Assembly: GCF_019100495.1 (NCBI RefSeq)
Contig: NZ_JAHRVA010000002.1
Coordinates: 425,007-489,006, forward strand
DNA: 64,000 nucleotides
Reading direction: 5' to 3'
From: Falsochrobactrum tianjinense
GTDB taxonomy: Bacteria; Pseudomonadota; Alphaproteobacteria; Rhizobiales; Rhizobiaceae
Both the position numbers and the translations under genes were made by a program. Within the stretch, counting starts at the first letter, position 1. Each line of letters opens with the position of its first letter. Positions 43,733 through 52,174 of the stretch are shown here, one piece after another. Below the pieces are notes generated by a model that saw only the letters and a list, made by a program, of their open reading frames with translations, was not told the DNA's origin and searched no databases.

Positions 43733-44339
43733 ATCACCTGTTAAATCCGGCGCACGGGTTGGTTCGTCATCTGATCCGTGCGCAGCCCTCTCAAAAAATA
43801 ACAATATCTCACAGATTTTTTTGCAGGCAGGTTTAAACCGCTTGCGCCTCGGCTACCCACCGTCAAGGCACCCGACGTAAAGGCAAAAACCGATCCAGTC
43901 GAAAGGTTCACTATGACCGGTAGCAAAAAATGAAGGCGATATTTCAATATCTTGCGAACTATCATACAAAGGCACCGATTGAATCGATTGAAGTGGTCCA
44001 TATTCTGGAAATCGGTGTTTCTTGCGGTGATGGATCGACATTAAATGCAGCGTCCAAAACGGGCAGTTCATCCAGTATAGCTGGCAATGCCGGACTGGTC
44101 TGGACTCATGGGCAAACTCATACTATTAGGCAAAATGGAGGCGTTGTCAGACATCCTGACAACAAGATGCCTGATGAAGAATACAGGCCCGACGGCATCG
44201 AATGGAGGATGATTATGCCCAATCCAATGCACGGAACAGCGCCAGTTCGGCAAGTGTCGTGAGCAGGCATTCGGCATAGGTGTGCTCATCCAACAATCTC
44301 CGGTTCTATACCCTTTTAGACCCGCATGACGGAGGCTTT
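43733..44339 (+). other. Gene-poor gap between enolase-like and TRAP genes
   Basis: About 600 bases without a convincing gene. One forward open frame (43930-44262) starts MKAIFQYLANYHTK but has no ribosome site, no recognised domain and an unusual composition. On the minus strand about 30 codons (roughly 44216-44310) read RLLDEHTYAECLLTTLAELA then LFRALDWA and stop, with a coding-like amphipathic pattern, so a remnant of a lost gene is possible. GGAGG before 44340 is the TRAP gene's ribosome site. Confidence 0.5.
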
Positions 44340-44870
44340 ATGAAAAAAGCTGTCGATCTTTTTTATGGTTTTATAGGAGCACTTCTGGTGTTCTGCCTGG
44401 CCGCGATGGCAGCTATGGTCTTCCTTAATGTTGTATTGCGGTATGCGGCCAATTCCGGGCTCAATGTCTCGGACGAGCTCTCACGCTATTTTTTCATTTG
44501 GGTCAGCTTCCTTGGCGCCGTTCTGACATTTCGCGAAAACGGCCATCTGGGCATCGAGACTCTGGTCGCCAGGTTTTCCCGTAGCGGACGCATATTCTGC
44601 ATGATCCTTACCAATCTGGTGATCTTGCTATGCTCAGGCATTTTTTTCTGGGGCACATGGAAGCAATCAGGCATTAATGCCAGCATGCATGCGCCCGTCA
44701 CCGGCCTGCCGATGATCTATGTTTATGGCATCGGCCTGTTTACCGGCGGCGGCATTTTCATCATCGCGCTAGAGCGGCTGATCCGGTTGTTGACCGGACG
44801 CGTCACAGACGACGAGATAGCCCATTTCGCGGGTGAAAATCTCTCAATTGAAGAGCTGACGGAGCGCTGA
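44340..44870 (+). CDS. TRAP transporter small permease (DctQ type)
   Basis: A 176-residue membrane protein with four predicted helices and the DctQ motif VLRYAANSGLNVSDELSRYF near residues 36-55, followed by FLGAVLTFRENGHLGIETL. GGAGG 6 bases upstream defines the start. It is followed one base later by the large permease. This is the second TRAP system in the window and is only distantly similar to the one at 13.8 kb. Confidence 0.9.
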   Translation: MKKAVDLFYGFIGALLVFCLAAMAAMVFLNVVLRYAANSGLNVSDELSRYFFIWVSFLGAVLTFRENGHLGIETLVARFSRSGRIFCMILTNLVILLCSGIFFWGTWKQSGINASMHAPVTGLPMIYVYGIGLFTGGGIFIIALERLIRLLTGRVTDDEIAHFAGENLSIEELTER

Positions 44871-44871
44871 G

Positions 44872-46149
44872 ATGACTCTACTTGTATTCGTCGGCTCGCT
44901 ACTGGGCTCTATGGCGATTGGCGTTCCCGTCGCTTTTGCACTGATGTTCTGCGGCGTCATTCTGATGACCTACATGGGCATGTTCAATACGCAGATCATT
45001 GCACAGAACATGATCGCAGGGGTCGATTCCTTTACGCTGCTCGCCATTCCATTCTTCATTCTGGCGGGTGAATTGATGAATTCTGGCGGCCTGTCGCGCC
45101 GCATCATCGATTTCGCCATTGCCTGTGTCGGACATATTCGCGGCGGTCTTGGCATTGTCGCGATTCTGGCGGCTATTATCATGGCCAGTGTGTCGGGTTC
45201 GGCCGCCGCCGACACCGCAGCGCTTGCCGCAATCCTGGTCCCGATGATGGCGCGCGCCGGTTATAACGTCCCACGCTCGGCCGGCCTGATGGCCGCTGGC
45301 GGCATCATCGCCCCGGTCATCCCTCCGTCCATGGCATTCATCGTCTTTGGCGTCGCCGCCAATGTGTCGATCACCAAGCTGTTCATGGCCGGTATTTTTC
45401 CCGGCTTGCTTATGGCCGCCGGCCTGACCATCACCTGGCTGATTGTGGTTCGTAAAGACAATATCCAGACTCTGGAAAAGCAGACCAGCGCACAACGCTG
45501 GGCTGCGACGGGCCGCGCCTTGTGGGCGCTTGGTATGCCGGTGATTATTCTTGGCGGCATCCGTATGGGCGTCATGACGCCGACAGAAGCGGCTGTTGTC
45601 GCCGCCATGTACGCGCTGTTTGTCGGCATGTTCATCTATCGCGAACTCAAGCTGGTCGATCTTTACGGCGTGTTCCTGCGCGCGGCGAAAACAACGTCCG
45701 TCATTATGTTCCTCGTTGCTGCGGCACTGGTTTCCTCGTGGCTGATTACGGCTGCCAATATCCCTGCTGAAATCACCGGCTATATCGAGCCTTTGATCGA
45801 GAACCCGAAACTGCTGATGTTTGCGATCATGATCCTTGTTCTGATCGTGGGCACAGCACTGGACCTGACGCCTTCGATCCTGATTCTGACTCCGGTATTG
45901 ATGCCCATCATCACGAAGGCTGGCATCGATCCGGTTTACTTCGGCGTAATGTTCGTCATGAACACCTGTATCGGGCTGATTACACCACCGGTCGGGGTTG
46001 TGCTGAACGTGGTCAGCGGGGTTTCACGAGTTCCGCTGGGCAAAGTCGTTATCGGCATATGGCCGTTCCTGGCCTCACAGGTCGCAATCCTGCTCCTGCT
46101 GGTGTTGTTTCCCCAGCTCGTCATCGTCCCAATGAACTGGCTTTACTAG
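44872..46149 (+). CDS. TRAP transporter large permease (DctM type)
   Basis: A 425-residue membrane protein with about 12 helices. DctM marks include LAIPFFILAGELMNSGGLSRRI near residues 54-75 (read here in two parts: LAIPFFILAGELMN and SGGLSRRI), ASVSGSAAADTAALAAILVP near 104-123, and MNTCIGLITPPVGVVLNVVS near 363-382. The SGSAAAD segment is the classic DctM/SiaM transport motif. It works with the small permease upstream and the binding protein 47 bases downstream. Confidence 0.93.
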   Translation: MTLLVFVGSLLGSMAIGVPVAFALMFCGVILMTYMGMFNTQIIAQNMIAGVDSFTLLAIPFFILAGELMNSGGLSRRIIDFAIACVGHIRGGLGIVAILAAIIMASVSGSAAADTAALAAILVPMMARAGYNVPRSAGLMAAGGIIAPVIPPSMAFIVFGVAANVSITKLFMAGIFPGLLMAAGLTITWLIVVRKDNIQTLEKQTSAQRWAATGRALWALGMPVIILGGIRMGVMTPTEAAVVAAMYALFVGMFIYRELKLVDLYGVFLRAAKTTSVIMFLVAAALVSSWLITAANIPAEITGYIEPLIENPKLLMFAIMILVLIVGTALDLTPSILILTPVLMPIITKAGIDPVYFGVMFVMNTCIGLITPPVGVVLNVVSGVSRVPLGKVVIGIWPFLASQVAILLLLVLFPQLVIVPMNWLY

Positions 46150-46196
46150 TTCTTACCATTACAACCTTAACCACCATTATCCTTAGGGAGGATACT

Positions 46197-47204
46197 ATGA
46201 AAAAACTGGCATTACTCGCTACATCCGCACTGATATCGGTCGCCGTCACCGCACCCGCTCTGGCTGACTTCCAGACGCGCAATATCCGCGTTTCCAACGG
46301 TATCAATGAAGACCATCCGGTGGGCAACGGCATCAAGGTCATGAATGCCTGCCTGGATGAAAAGTCCGGCGGCAAGATGAAAATCACCGCATTCTGGGGC
46401 GGTGCTCTGGGCGGCGACCTTCAGGCAACGCAGGCTCTGCGTTCAGGCGTACAGGAAGGCGTCGTAACATCGTCTTCACCGCTTGTCGGCATTCTGCCGG
46501 CTCTGGGCGTTTTCGACCTGCCATTCCTGTTTGCCAATGACAAGGAAGCCGATACCGTCATGGATGGTGAGTTCGGCGACATGATAAACGAAAAGCTTGA
46601 AGCAGTTGGTCTCGTCAATCTGGGCTATTGGGAAAATGGTTTCCGCAACCTGTCCAATTCCAAGCGCCCCGTTACCAAGTGGGAAGACTTCGAGGGAATG
46701 AAAATTCGCGTCATGCAGAATAACATTTTCCTCGATACATTCCAGAATTTCGGCGCCAATGCGACGCCAATGGCTTTCGGTGAAATCTTCTCCGCTCTGG
46801 AAACCAAGGCAATCGATGCGCAGGAAAATCCTTACGTGACCATCGACACCTCAAAGTTCTATGAGGTTCAGAAATACATCACTGAGACCAACCACGCTTA
46901 TACGCCGTTCCTGTTCCTCTTCTCCAAGCCGATCTTCGACAGTTATTCGACCGAAGAACAGGCCGCATTGCGCGAATGCGCCAATCTCGGTCGTGATGAA
47001 GAACGCAAGGTTATCCGCGAACTCAACCTCAAGTCGCTTGAGAAGATCAAGGAAGCCGGGCTTGAAGTGAACAAGCTCTCGCCTGAAGAGCAGGCGCGCA
47101 TGCTGGAGAAGTCCAAGGTCGTATATGACAAGCACAAGGATGAAATTGGTGCGGATGTCGTTGACCGCATCCAGGAAATCCTTGCCGACCTGCGTAAGAG
47201 CTAA
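46197..47204 (+). CDS. TRAP transporter solute-binding protein (DctP type)
   Basis: A 335-residue periplasmic protein with a Sec signal (MKKLALLATSALISVAVTAP, cut after ALA). The mature domain shows DctP patterns: NEDHPVGNGIKVMNACLDEK, the ligand-binding Arg region MKIRVMQNNIFLDTFQNFGA near residues 164-183, and ALETKAIDAQENPYVTI near 200. This branch of DctP commonly binds sugar acids such as uronates or aldonates through that Arg. AGGGAGG precedes the ATG. Following sugar-acid enzymes and ending at a terminator, it likely delivers their substrate. Confidence 0.92.
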   Translation: MKKLALLATSALISVAVTAPALADFQTRNIRVSNGINEDHPVGNGIKVMNACLDEKSGGKMKITAFWGGALGGDLQATQALRSGVQEGVVTSSSPLVGILPALGVFDLPFLFANDKEADTVMDGEFGDMINEKLEAVGLVNLGYWENGFRNLSNSKRPVTKWEDFEGMKIRVMQNNIFLDTFQNFGANATPMAFGEIFSALETKAIDAQENPYVTIDTSKFYEVQKYITETNHAYTPFLFLFSKPIFDSYSTEEQAALRECANLGRDEERKVIRELNLKSLEKIKEAGLEVNKLSPEEQARMLEKSKVVYDKHKDEIGADVVDRIQEILADLRKS

Positions 47205-47215
47205 TCTATCCCAAT

Positions 47216-47247
47216 AAAAGGGCCGCGGATCTGCCGCGGCCTTTTTT
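47216..47247 (+). terminator. Rho-independent terminator after the TRAP operon
   Basis: GGCCGCGG and CCGCGGCC form a perfect 8-bp stem with loop ATCTG, preceded by AAAAG and followed by TTTTTT. It lies 12 bases past the binding-protein stop. Confidence 0.92.
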
Positions 47248-47365
47248 CATATTCTTCAATCCATAATTCGAGCTTGCGCTCCTTTAGTGTGGCTTTGAAC
47301 CCGAAATTCGCTCGCAACCTCACTGTATGGTCATACGAATTTCAGATTGGCCCCATAGCCTAATC

Positions 47366-48739
47366 CTATCCAAATACTGTTGCGACGGCTTTCTTCGTTG
47401 CTGCAACGACCTGGTCCGCTTCATCGCGAGTCAGACAAAGCGGCGGCGCAAATCCCAGAATATCGCCCTCCGGCATAGCGCGGCCAATAACGCAATTGGC
47501 AAGCAGTGCCGTCGATACCTGTGCACCGATCTTCTGCGATGCATCGAAAAATTTGCGATCATCCCGATCTTCGACAAACTCGATTGCCGCCATCAGACCT
47601 TCGCCGCGAATTTCTCCAATATGCTTGTGGTCGCCAAGGGCATCCTGCAAGGCTTTACGGAAATAGGCACCGGTGGAACCGGCATTTTCAACCAGCTTCA
47701 ATTCATCGATGAGTTGCAGATTGGCGACACCCGCCGCAGCACAAATCGGATGTGCGGAATAAGTCCAGCCGTGGCCAATCGGACCCATCTGGTCCGATCC
47801 CTGCACCAGCACCTCCCACATGCGCTCAGACACGATCGAACCCGACAATGGTGCATAGGCGGAAGTAAGACCCTTGGCGATCGTAATCAGATCGGGCTTC
47901 ATCCCGTAATGGTCAGAGCCGAACATGCTGCCCAGACGGCCAAAGCCGGTCACGACCTCATCAGCGACAAGCAGAATATCGTAGCGGTCGAGAACGGCCT
48001 GGATTTTCTGCCAGTAACCATCAGGCGGCGGCACGATGCCGCCCGTCCCCAGCACCGGCTCGCCAATAAAGGCGGCAATCGTATCCGGCCCTTCGGCAAG
48101 GATCATTTCTTCCAGCTTGTCCGCACAATATTGCGCGAATTGCTCTTCGTTCATGGAGCGGTCCGGACGGCGGAAATAATAGGGGGCCTCGGTGTGAAGA
48201 ATCGGCGCGCGCGGCAGATCGAATGCATTATGGAAAGCGCCAAGCCCCGTCAGGCTGCCAGTCATGACGCCGGAGCCATGATAGCCGCGCCAGCGTGAAA
48301 TGATTTTCTTCTTTTCCGGGCGCCCGAGAATATTGTTGTAATACCAGATCAGCTTGATATTGGTTTCATTGGCATCGGAACCGGACAGGCCAAAATAAAC
48401 TCGGCTCATATGGTCTGGCGCCCGGTCGATAATCATCTTGGAAAGCGTAATCGACGCTTCGGTCCCATGGCCGACATAAGCGTGGTAATAGGCAAGTTCG
48501 TGCGCCTGTTTGGCGATCGCATCGGCGATTTCCTTACGGCCGTAGCCGACATTGACGCAATAAAGCCCGGCAAAGGCATCGAGGCTTTTACGCCCGTTCA
48601 CATCGGTAATGAAAACGCCTTCACCGCCGCCCAATACGCGCGTCGGCGTTTCGCCGCGCGCATGCATACCCATATGCGTGGATGGATGGAAGAAATGGTC
48701 GCGATCCCAAGCGATAAGTTCATTGCTTTTATTCAACAT
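47366..48739 (-). CDS. doeD: Class III aminotransferase, probable L-2,4-diaminobutyrate transaminase
   Basis: A 457-residue PLP enzyme of the omega-transaminase class. The cofactor region shows ADEVVTGFGRLGSMFGSDHY near residues 256-275 and the Schiff-base Lys in ITIAKGLTSAYAPLSG near 286. It lies directly after an aldehyde dehydrogenase and an AsnC regulator in the order of ectoine-degradation clusters, where DoeD converts diaminobutyrate to aspartate semialdehyde. AGGA with 7-base spacing supports MLNKSNEL; MTMLNKS two codons earlier is possible. Without the context it would be called only an aspartate aminotransferase family protein. Confidence 0.82.
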   Translation of the reverse strand: MLNKSNELIAWDRDHFFHPSTHMGMHARGETPTRVLGGGEGVFITDVNGRKSLDAFAGLYCVNVGYGRKEIADAIAKQAHELAYYHAYVGHGTEASITLSKMIIDRAPDHMSRVYFGLSGSDANETNIKLIWYYNNILGRPEKKKIISRWRGYHGSGVMTGSLTGLGAFHNAFDLPRAPILHTEAPYYFRRPDRSMNEEQFAQYCADKLEEMILAEGPDTIAAFIGEPVLGTGGIVPPPDGYWQKIQAVLDRYDILLVADEVVTGFGRLGSMFGSDHYGMKPDLITIAKGLTSAYAPLSGSIVSERMWEVLVQGSDQMGPIGHGWTYSAHPICAAAGVANLQLIDELKLVENAGSTGAYFRKALQDALGDHKHIGEIRGEGLMAAIEFVEDRDDRKFFDASQKIGAQVSTALLANCVIGRAMPEGDILGFAPPLCLTRDEADQVVAATKKAVATVFG

Positions 48740-48767
48740 TGTCATGTCCTTTCCTGTCACGACGCAT

Positions 48768-50264
48768 TCAAGCGACGGTATCGATGCACAGATATTTGAG
48801 TTCGGTGAAAGCTTCGATGCCTTGACGTGCGCCTTCACGTCCCAGTCCCGACTGTTTCCAGCCGCCAAAAGGGATCGGCGCGCCAGTGATTTTGGCGCGG
48901 TTGATGGCGACCATGCCATATTCGAGCGCACGGCCCATGCGAAGCTGCCTTGCGCCATTGGCCGTCACCACATAGGCGACGAGACCGTATTGCGTGGCAT
49001 TAGCGCGCGCGATCACCTCATCTTCACTATCAAAAACGGTGACTGCCGCCACCGGGCCGAATGTTTCTTCATGCATAAGGGCCGCGTCATGAGGCACATC
49101 AACGAGCAATGTCGGCTCGAAGAAAAGCGTATCGTTTCCGATGCGGTTGCCGCCAACCTGAATTTTCGCACCGTGTTTGCAGGCGTCACGCACATGCTCT
49201 TCCACCTTGTCGACGGCGCGGACATGCATCAACGGGCCGATTTCACTCGCGGGATCAAGACCGTTTCCGGTTTTCAACGCCGCAATGCGGGATGCAAAGG
49301 CTTCCGCAAAGGGTGCATAAATACCGCGCTGTACGAATATCCGGTTCGCGGCGAGGCAGTCCTGTCCGGAGGTGGCGAATTTTGCGGCCATGGCAATATC
49401 CACCGCGCGGTCAATGTCGGCATCGTCGAAGATAATCAGCGGCGCATGTCCGCCCAGTTCCATGACAAGCCTTTTCACGGTTGCTGCACATTTGCCGGAG
49501 ATCATTTTTCCGATCTCGGTGGAGCCGGTAAAACTGAGCGCGCGCACGCGCTCGTCCCGGCAGAACGCATCGACAATCGGAGCCGCCGCACCGGTCACGA
49601 CATTGAAGACGCCTGCGGGCATGTCGGCGCGCTCTGCGAGCTCGGCCAGAGCCAATGCAGAAAGAGGTGTTTCCGACGATGGATGGATCACGACCGGGCA
49701 GCCAGCCGCGATAGCCGCCGCCGCCTTGCGCGTAATCATGGCATTGGGGAAATTCCATGGCGTCACCAGCGCGACAACGCCCAGCGCTTCACGGCGCACG
49801 AGCATTTCCGCATCGGGCAGATGGCTGGCAATGGTCTCACCGTTAAGTCGCTTCGCCTCTTCCGCAAACCACTCGATAAAGGAGGCGCCATAATCAATTT
49901 CCCCACGGGATTCGCCAAGCGGCTTGCCTTGCTCCAGCGTCATGAGCACCGCGAGATCCTCACGGTTGGCAAGGACAAGCTCATACCAGCGGCGCAATAT
50001 CGCGGCCCGCTCCTGCGGTAGTCGGCCGCTCCACGCGGGAAAGGCTTTCTCTGCCGCATCAATGGCAAGCGCCGCCTGCCCTTCCTCAAGGCTCGCCACA
50101 TGGGCGAGCCGACGCCCTGTCGCCGGATCGGTGACGGCAAAAGTTTCTGCTTTCTCACCCGCCACCCAGCGCCCGTCAATATAGGCCAGTTCGCGGAAAA
50201 GATGCTTGTCCTGAAGTCTGCCTAATCCGTCATGCTGTATCGGATGGTCCAGAATGGCATTCAT
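48768..50264 (-). CDS. doeC: Aldehyde dehydrogenase, probable aspartate-semialdehyde dehydrogenase
   Basis: A 498-residue ALDH of the succinate-semialdehyde dehydrogenase branch. VTPWNFPNAMITRKAAAAIA near residues 156-175, the general base in VMELGGHAPLIIFDDAD near 260, and the catalytic Cys in SGQDCLAANRIFV near 295 are all present. GGGAGA precedes the ATG chosen; the frame is open upstream without a better site. It is 28 bases before doeD. In ectoine catabolism DoeC (Ssd) oxidises aspartate semialdehyde to aspartate; by sequence alone GabD-like activity is equally possible. Confidence 0.82.
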   Translation of the reverse strand: MNAILDHPIQHDGLGRLQDKHLFRELAYIDGRWVAGEKAETFAVTDPATGRRLAHVASLEEGQAALAIDAAEKAFPAWSGRLPQERAAILRRWYELVLANREDLAVLMTLEQGKPLGESRGEIDYGASFIEWFAEEAKRLNGETIASHLPDAEMLVRREALGVVALVTPWNFPNAMITRKAAAAIAAGCPVVIHPSSETPLSALALAELAERADMPAGVFNVVTGAAAPIVDAFCRDERVRALSFTGSTEIGKMISGKCAATVKRLVMELGGHAPLIIFDDADIDRAVDIAMAAKFATSGQDCLAANRIFVQRGIYAPFAEAFASRIAALKTGNGLDPASEIGPLMHVRAVDKVEEHVRDACKHGAKIQVGGNRIGNDTLFFEPTLLVDVPHDAALMHEETFGPVAAVTVFDSEDEVIARANATQYGLVAYVVTANGARQLRMGRALEYGMVAINRAKITGAPIPFGGWKQSGLGREGARQGIEAFTELKYLCIDTVA

Positions 50265-50345
50265 TATGCTTCTCCCGTTTCTGCGGAAAAGCATGACACG
50301 ATCTGGATTGAAAATCGGACTAAAGAGAGAGGCCAAACGAGTGAA

Positions 50346-50369
50346 TTGGACTATTCTCGGATGGTCCAA
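50346..50369. promoter_or_regulatory. Candidate operator dyad upstream of doeC
   Basis: TTGGACTAT and ATGGTCCAA form a dyad (8 of 9 positions pair) around TCTCGG, in the gap between doeX and doeC. CGGATGGTCCA from its right arm recurs at 50241, 117 bases away. A DoeX or EnuR site is plausible. Confidence 0.5.
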
Positions 50370-50382
50370 CAGGCAGATCGGT

Positions 50383-50880
50383 CTATTCGGGTTTCCCTGC
50401 CAGCAGCGATAACGGCACGCCAGTCTTCTCGTCCTTGACCAGCTTGGTCACGATATAGGTGAAATAGCGCTCGATCCCGATGTTCTGGTCAAGCATACGG
50501 TCGATCAGACGTTGATAGCTGTCGATATCGTGGGCCACGATCATCAGGAAATAATCGACACCACCACCAACCGACCAACAGGAAACGATTTCTGGAATCG
50601 CGCAAACCGCCCGCTCGAAGCGGTCGAAGTCACTTTGGCGATGATTGCCGAGCGTGATCTGCACCGCGACATGAGCAATGGGGGCAACCTTTCGCAGTGC
50701 AATATGCGCATGATAGCCGGTGATGATACCTGCTTCTTCAAGCTTGCGCAGCCGCAGCCAGCATGGCGTGGGCGAAAGCCCAACTTTTTCAGCAAGCGCC
50801 GATCTGGTGATCCGCGCATTTTCCTGCACCGCTTCCAGAATACGAAAATCGACAGTATCGAGCTTGAGAGCGGTTTTCAT
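50383..50880 (-). CDS. doeX: Lrp/AsnC-family regulator of the ectoine locus
   Basis: A 165-residue feast/famine regulator: helix-turn-helix at residues 8-60 (NARITRSALAEKVGLSPTPC, then WLRLRKLEEAGIITGYHAHI) and a RAM ligand-binding domain (about 70-150; VVGGVDYFLMIVAHDIDSYQ-like segment SVGGGVDYFLMIVAHD). The start MKTALKLDTVDFRIL gives the usual length. It is divergent from eutB and upstream of doeC-doeD, the position of DoeX/AsnC in known ectoine clusters. DoeX proteins activate or tune these operons; the ligand here is inferred to be an ectoine intermediate. Confidence 0.85.
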   Translation of the reverse strand: MKTALKLDTVDFRILEAVQENARITRSALAEKVGLSPTPCWLRLRKLEEAGIITGYHAHIALRKVAPIAHVAVQITLGNHRQSDFDRFERAVCAIPEIVSCWSVGGGVDYFLMIVAHDIDSYQRLIDRMLDQNIGIERYFTYIVTKLVKDEKTGVPLSLLAGKPE

Positions 50881-51190
50881 CACACAGTTCCGGTGCGGTA
50901 AGAAGATTATGCCTTTCTCATTGGCATGGCTCCTTCTCACTGGCAAGTGCGTGCAGTCCAAAAATAGCTAACATCAAAATTGTAATGATCCAATATAGCC
51001 ATTGACATGATCAACTTGCTCTTCCACACATAGTATTAACGATAAGAATAAACACATGGGGAACGAGAATGCGGCCTTACGGTTTCGCATGGGTGCTTTG
51101 TTGCGCCCGGAATATACTTGCTTGTCATCGCACGCAATATTGCGCAGCGTCCCCTTCCCTTTTGACGCTTTGTCTGGAGGGGCGGACGCC
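50881..51190. promoter_or_regulatory. Divergent control region between doeX and eutB
   Basis: About 310 bases without a gene. It holds TTGA and TCAA inverted around CATGA (51002-51014), and two sequences resembling the half-sites of the dyad at 50346: AGTCCAA at 50955 and ATGATCCAA at 50985. GGAGG just before 51191 is the eutB ribosome site. No clear promoter pair with proper spacing is seen. Confidence 0.45.
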
Positions 51191-52174
51191 ATGAGGGGGA
51201 TGGTCGGTGTTTCAGAAATCGAAGCGGCGCGTGAAAGGCTGAAAGCCCATATCGCAGCAACGCCGCTTGTCCGCTCCGAAAGCCTGAGCGGGCAAGTCGG
51301 AGTGCCGGTATTTCTCAAACTCGAAAACCATCAGCCAACCGGCAGTTTCAAGCTGCGTGGCGCAACCAATGCACTTCTGTGTTTGTCGGAAGAAGAGCGG
51401 CGCAATGGACTTGTGACCGCCTCCACCGGCAATCACGGGCGTGCTCTGGCGCATGCTGCATCCACTCAAGGGCTGACCGCTACGATCTGCCTTTCCGCCC
51501 TCGTGCCGCACAACAAGGTCGAAGCTATTCGCAAACTTGGTGCGCAGGTATGCATCACTGGCAAATCGCAGGACGACGCGATGGAGGAAGTGGAGCGGTT
51601 CGTGCGCGAAAAGGGCATGAATGCGATTCCGCCCTTCGACGATCCACGCATCATCGCCGGCCAGGGAACCATCGGGCTGGAAATTATCGACGCACTTCCT
51701 GATGTGGGAACAGTGCTTGTGCCTTTGTCGGGAGGCGGACTTGCGGCCGGAATTGCAGCGGCGGTCAAGGCAAAACGTCCGGAGGCGAAAGTAATCGGCA
51801 TTTCCATGCGGCGGGGGGCCGCCATGCAGGCCAGTCTTGCAGCGGGAAAGCCGGTGGAAGTCGAAGAGCTCGACACGCTGGCCGATTCTTTGGGCGGGGG
51901 CATCGGCCTGCACAATCGCTGGACTTTCAATATGTGCCGGGCGTTACTTGATGATGTGATCCTGCTCGATGAGGACGAAATTGCTGCCGGTATCCGGCAC
52001 GCGGCCGAGATTGAGGGCGAAATCATCGAAGGGGCAGCGGCCGTCGGCATCGCGGCAGTACTTGCGGGAAAAATCCGGCCCGATGGGCCGACCGCGATCA
52101 TCGTATCGGGCGGCAATATTGATCCTGAACAACACCGCGCAATCATGGAAAACAGCTATCGGAGGGCAGGCTGA
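51191..52174 (+). CDS. eutB: Hydroxyectoine-utilisation dehydratase EutB
   Basis: A 327-residue fold-II PLP enzyme related to threonine dehydratase. The cofactor Lys is in PTGSFKLRGATNALL near residue 51, ASTGNHGRALAHAA near 77-90 binds the substrate carboxylate, and VPLSGGGLAAGIAAA near 177 is the Gly loop for phosphate. It is first in eutB-eutC-doeA-doeB-ehuBCDA. EutB is thought to help turn 5-hydroxyectoine-derived intermediates into the ectoine route, with EutA and EutC. GGAGGGG fixes MRGMVGV as the start; the frame is open further upstream. Confidence 0.88.
   Translation: MRGMVGVSEIEAARERLKAHIAATPLVRSESLSGQVGVPVFLKLENHQPTGSFKLRGATNALLCLSEEERRNGLVTASTGNHGRALAHAASTQGLTATICLSALVPHNKVEAIRKLGAQVCITGKSQDDAMEEVERFVREKGMNAIPPFDDPRIIAGQGTIGLEIIDALPDVGTVLVPLSGGGLAAGIAAAVKAKRPEAKVIGISMRRGAAMQASLAAGKPVEVEELDTLADSLGGGIGLHNRWTFNMCRALLDDVILLDEDEIAAGIRHAAEIEGEIIEGAAAVGIAAVLAGKIRPDGPTAIIVSGGNIDPEQHRAIMENSYRRAG

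Noticed and set aside
43930..44262. Forward open frame of 110 codons in the gap before the TRAP genes
   Set aside because: No ribosome site, no recognised motif and composition unlike neighbours; kept only as part of the unexplained gap.
48609..50021. Plus-strand open frame opposite doeC
   Set aside because: Antisense shadow; doeC has a full set of ALDH motifs.
51002..51036. TTGACA and TAGTAT as a promoter for eutB
   Set aside because: The spacing is 23 bases, too long for a sigma70-type promoter.
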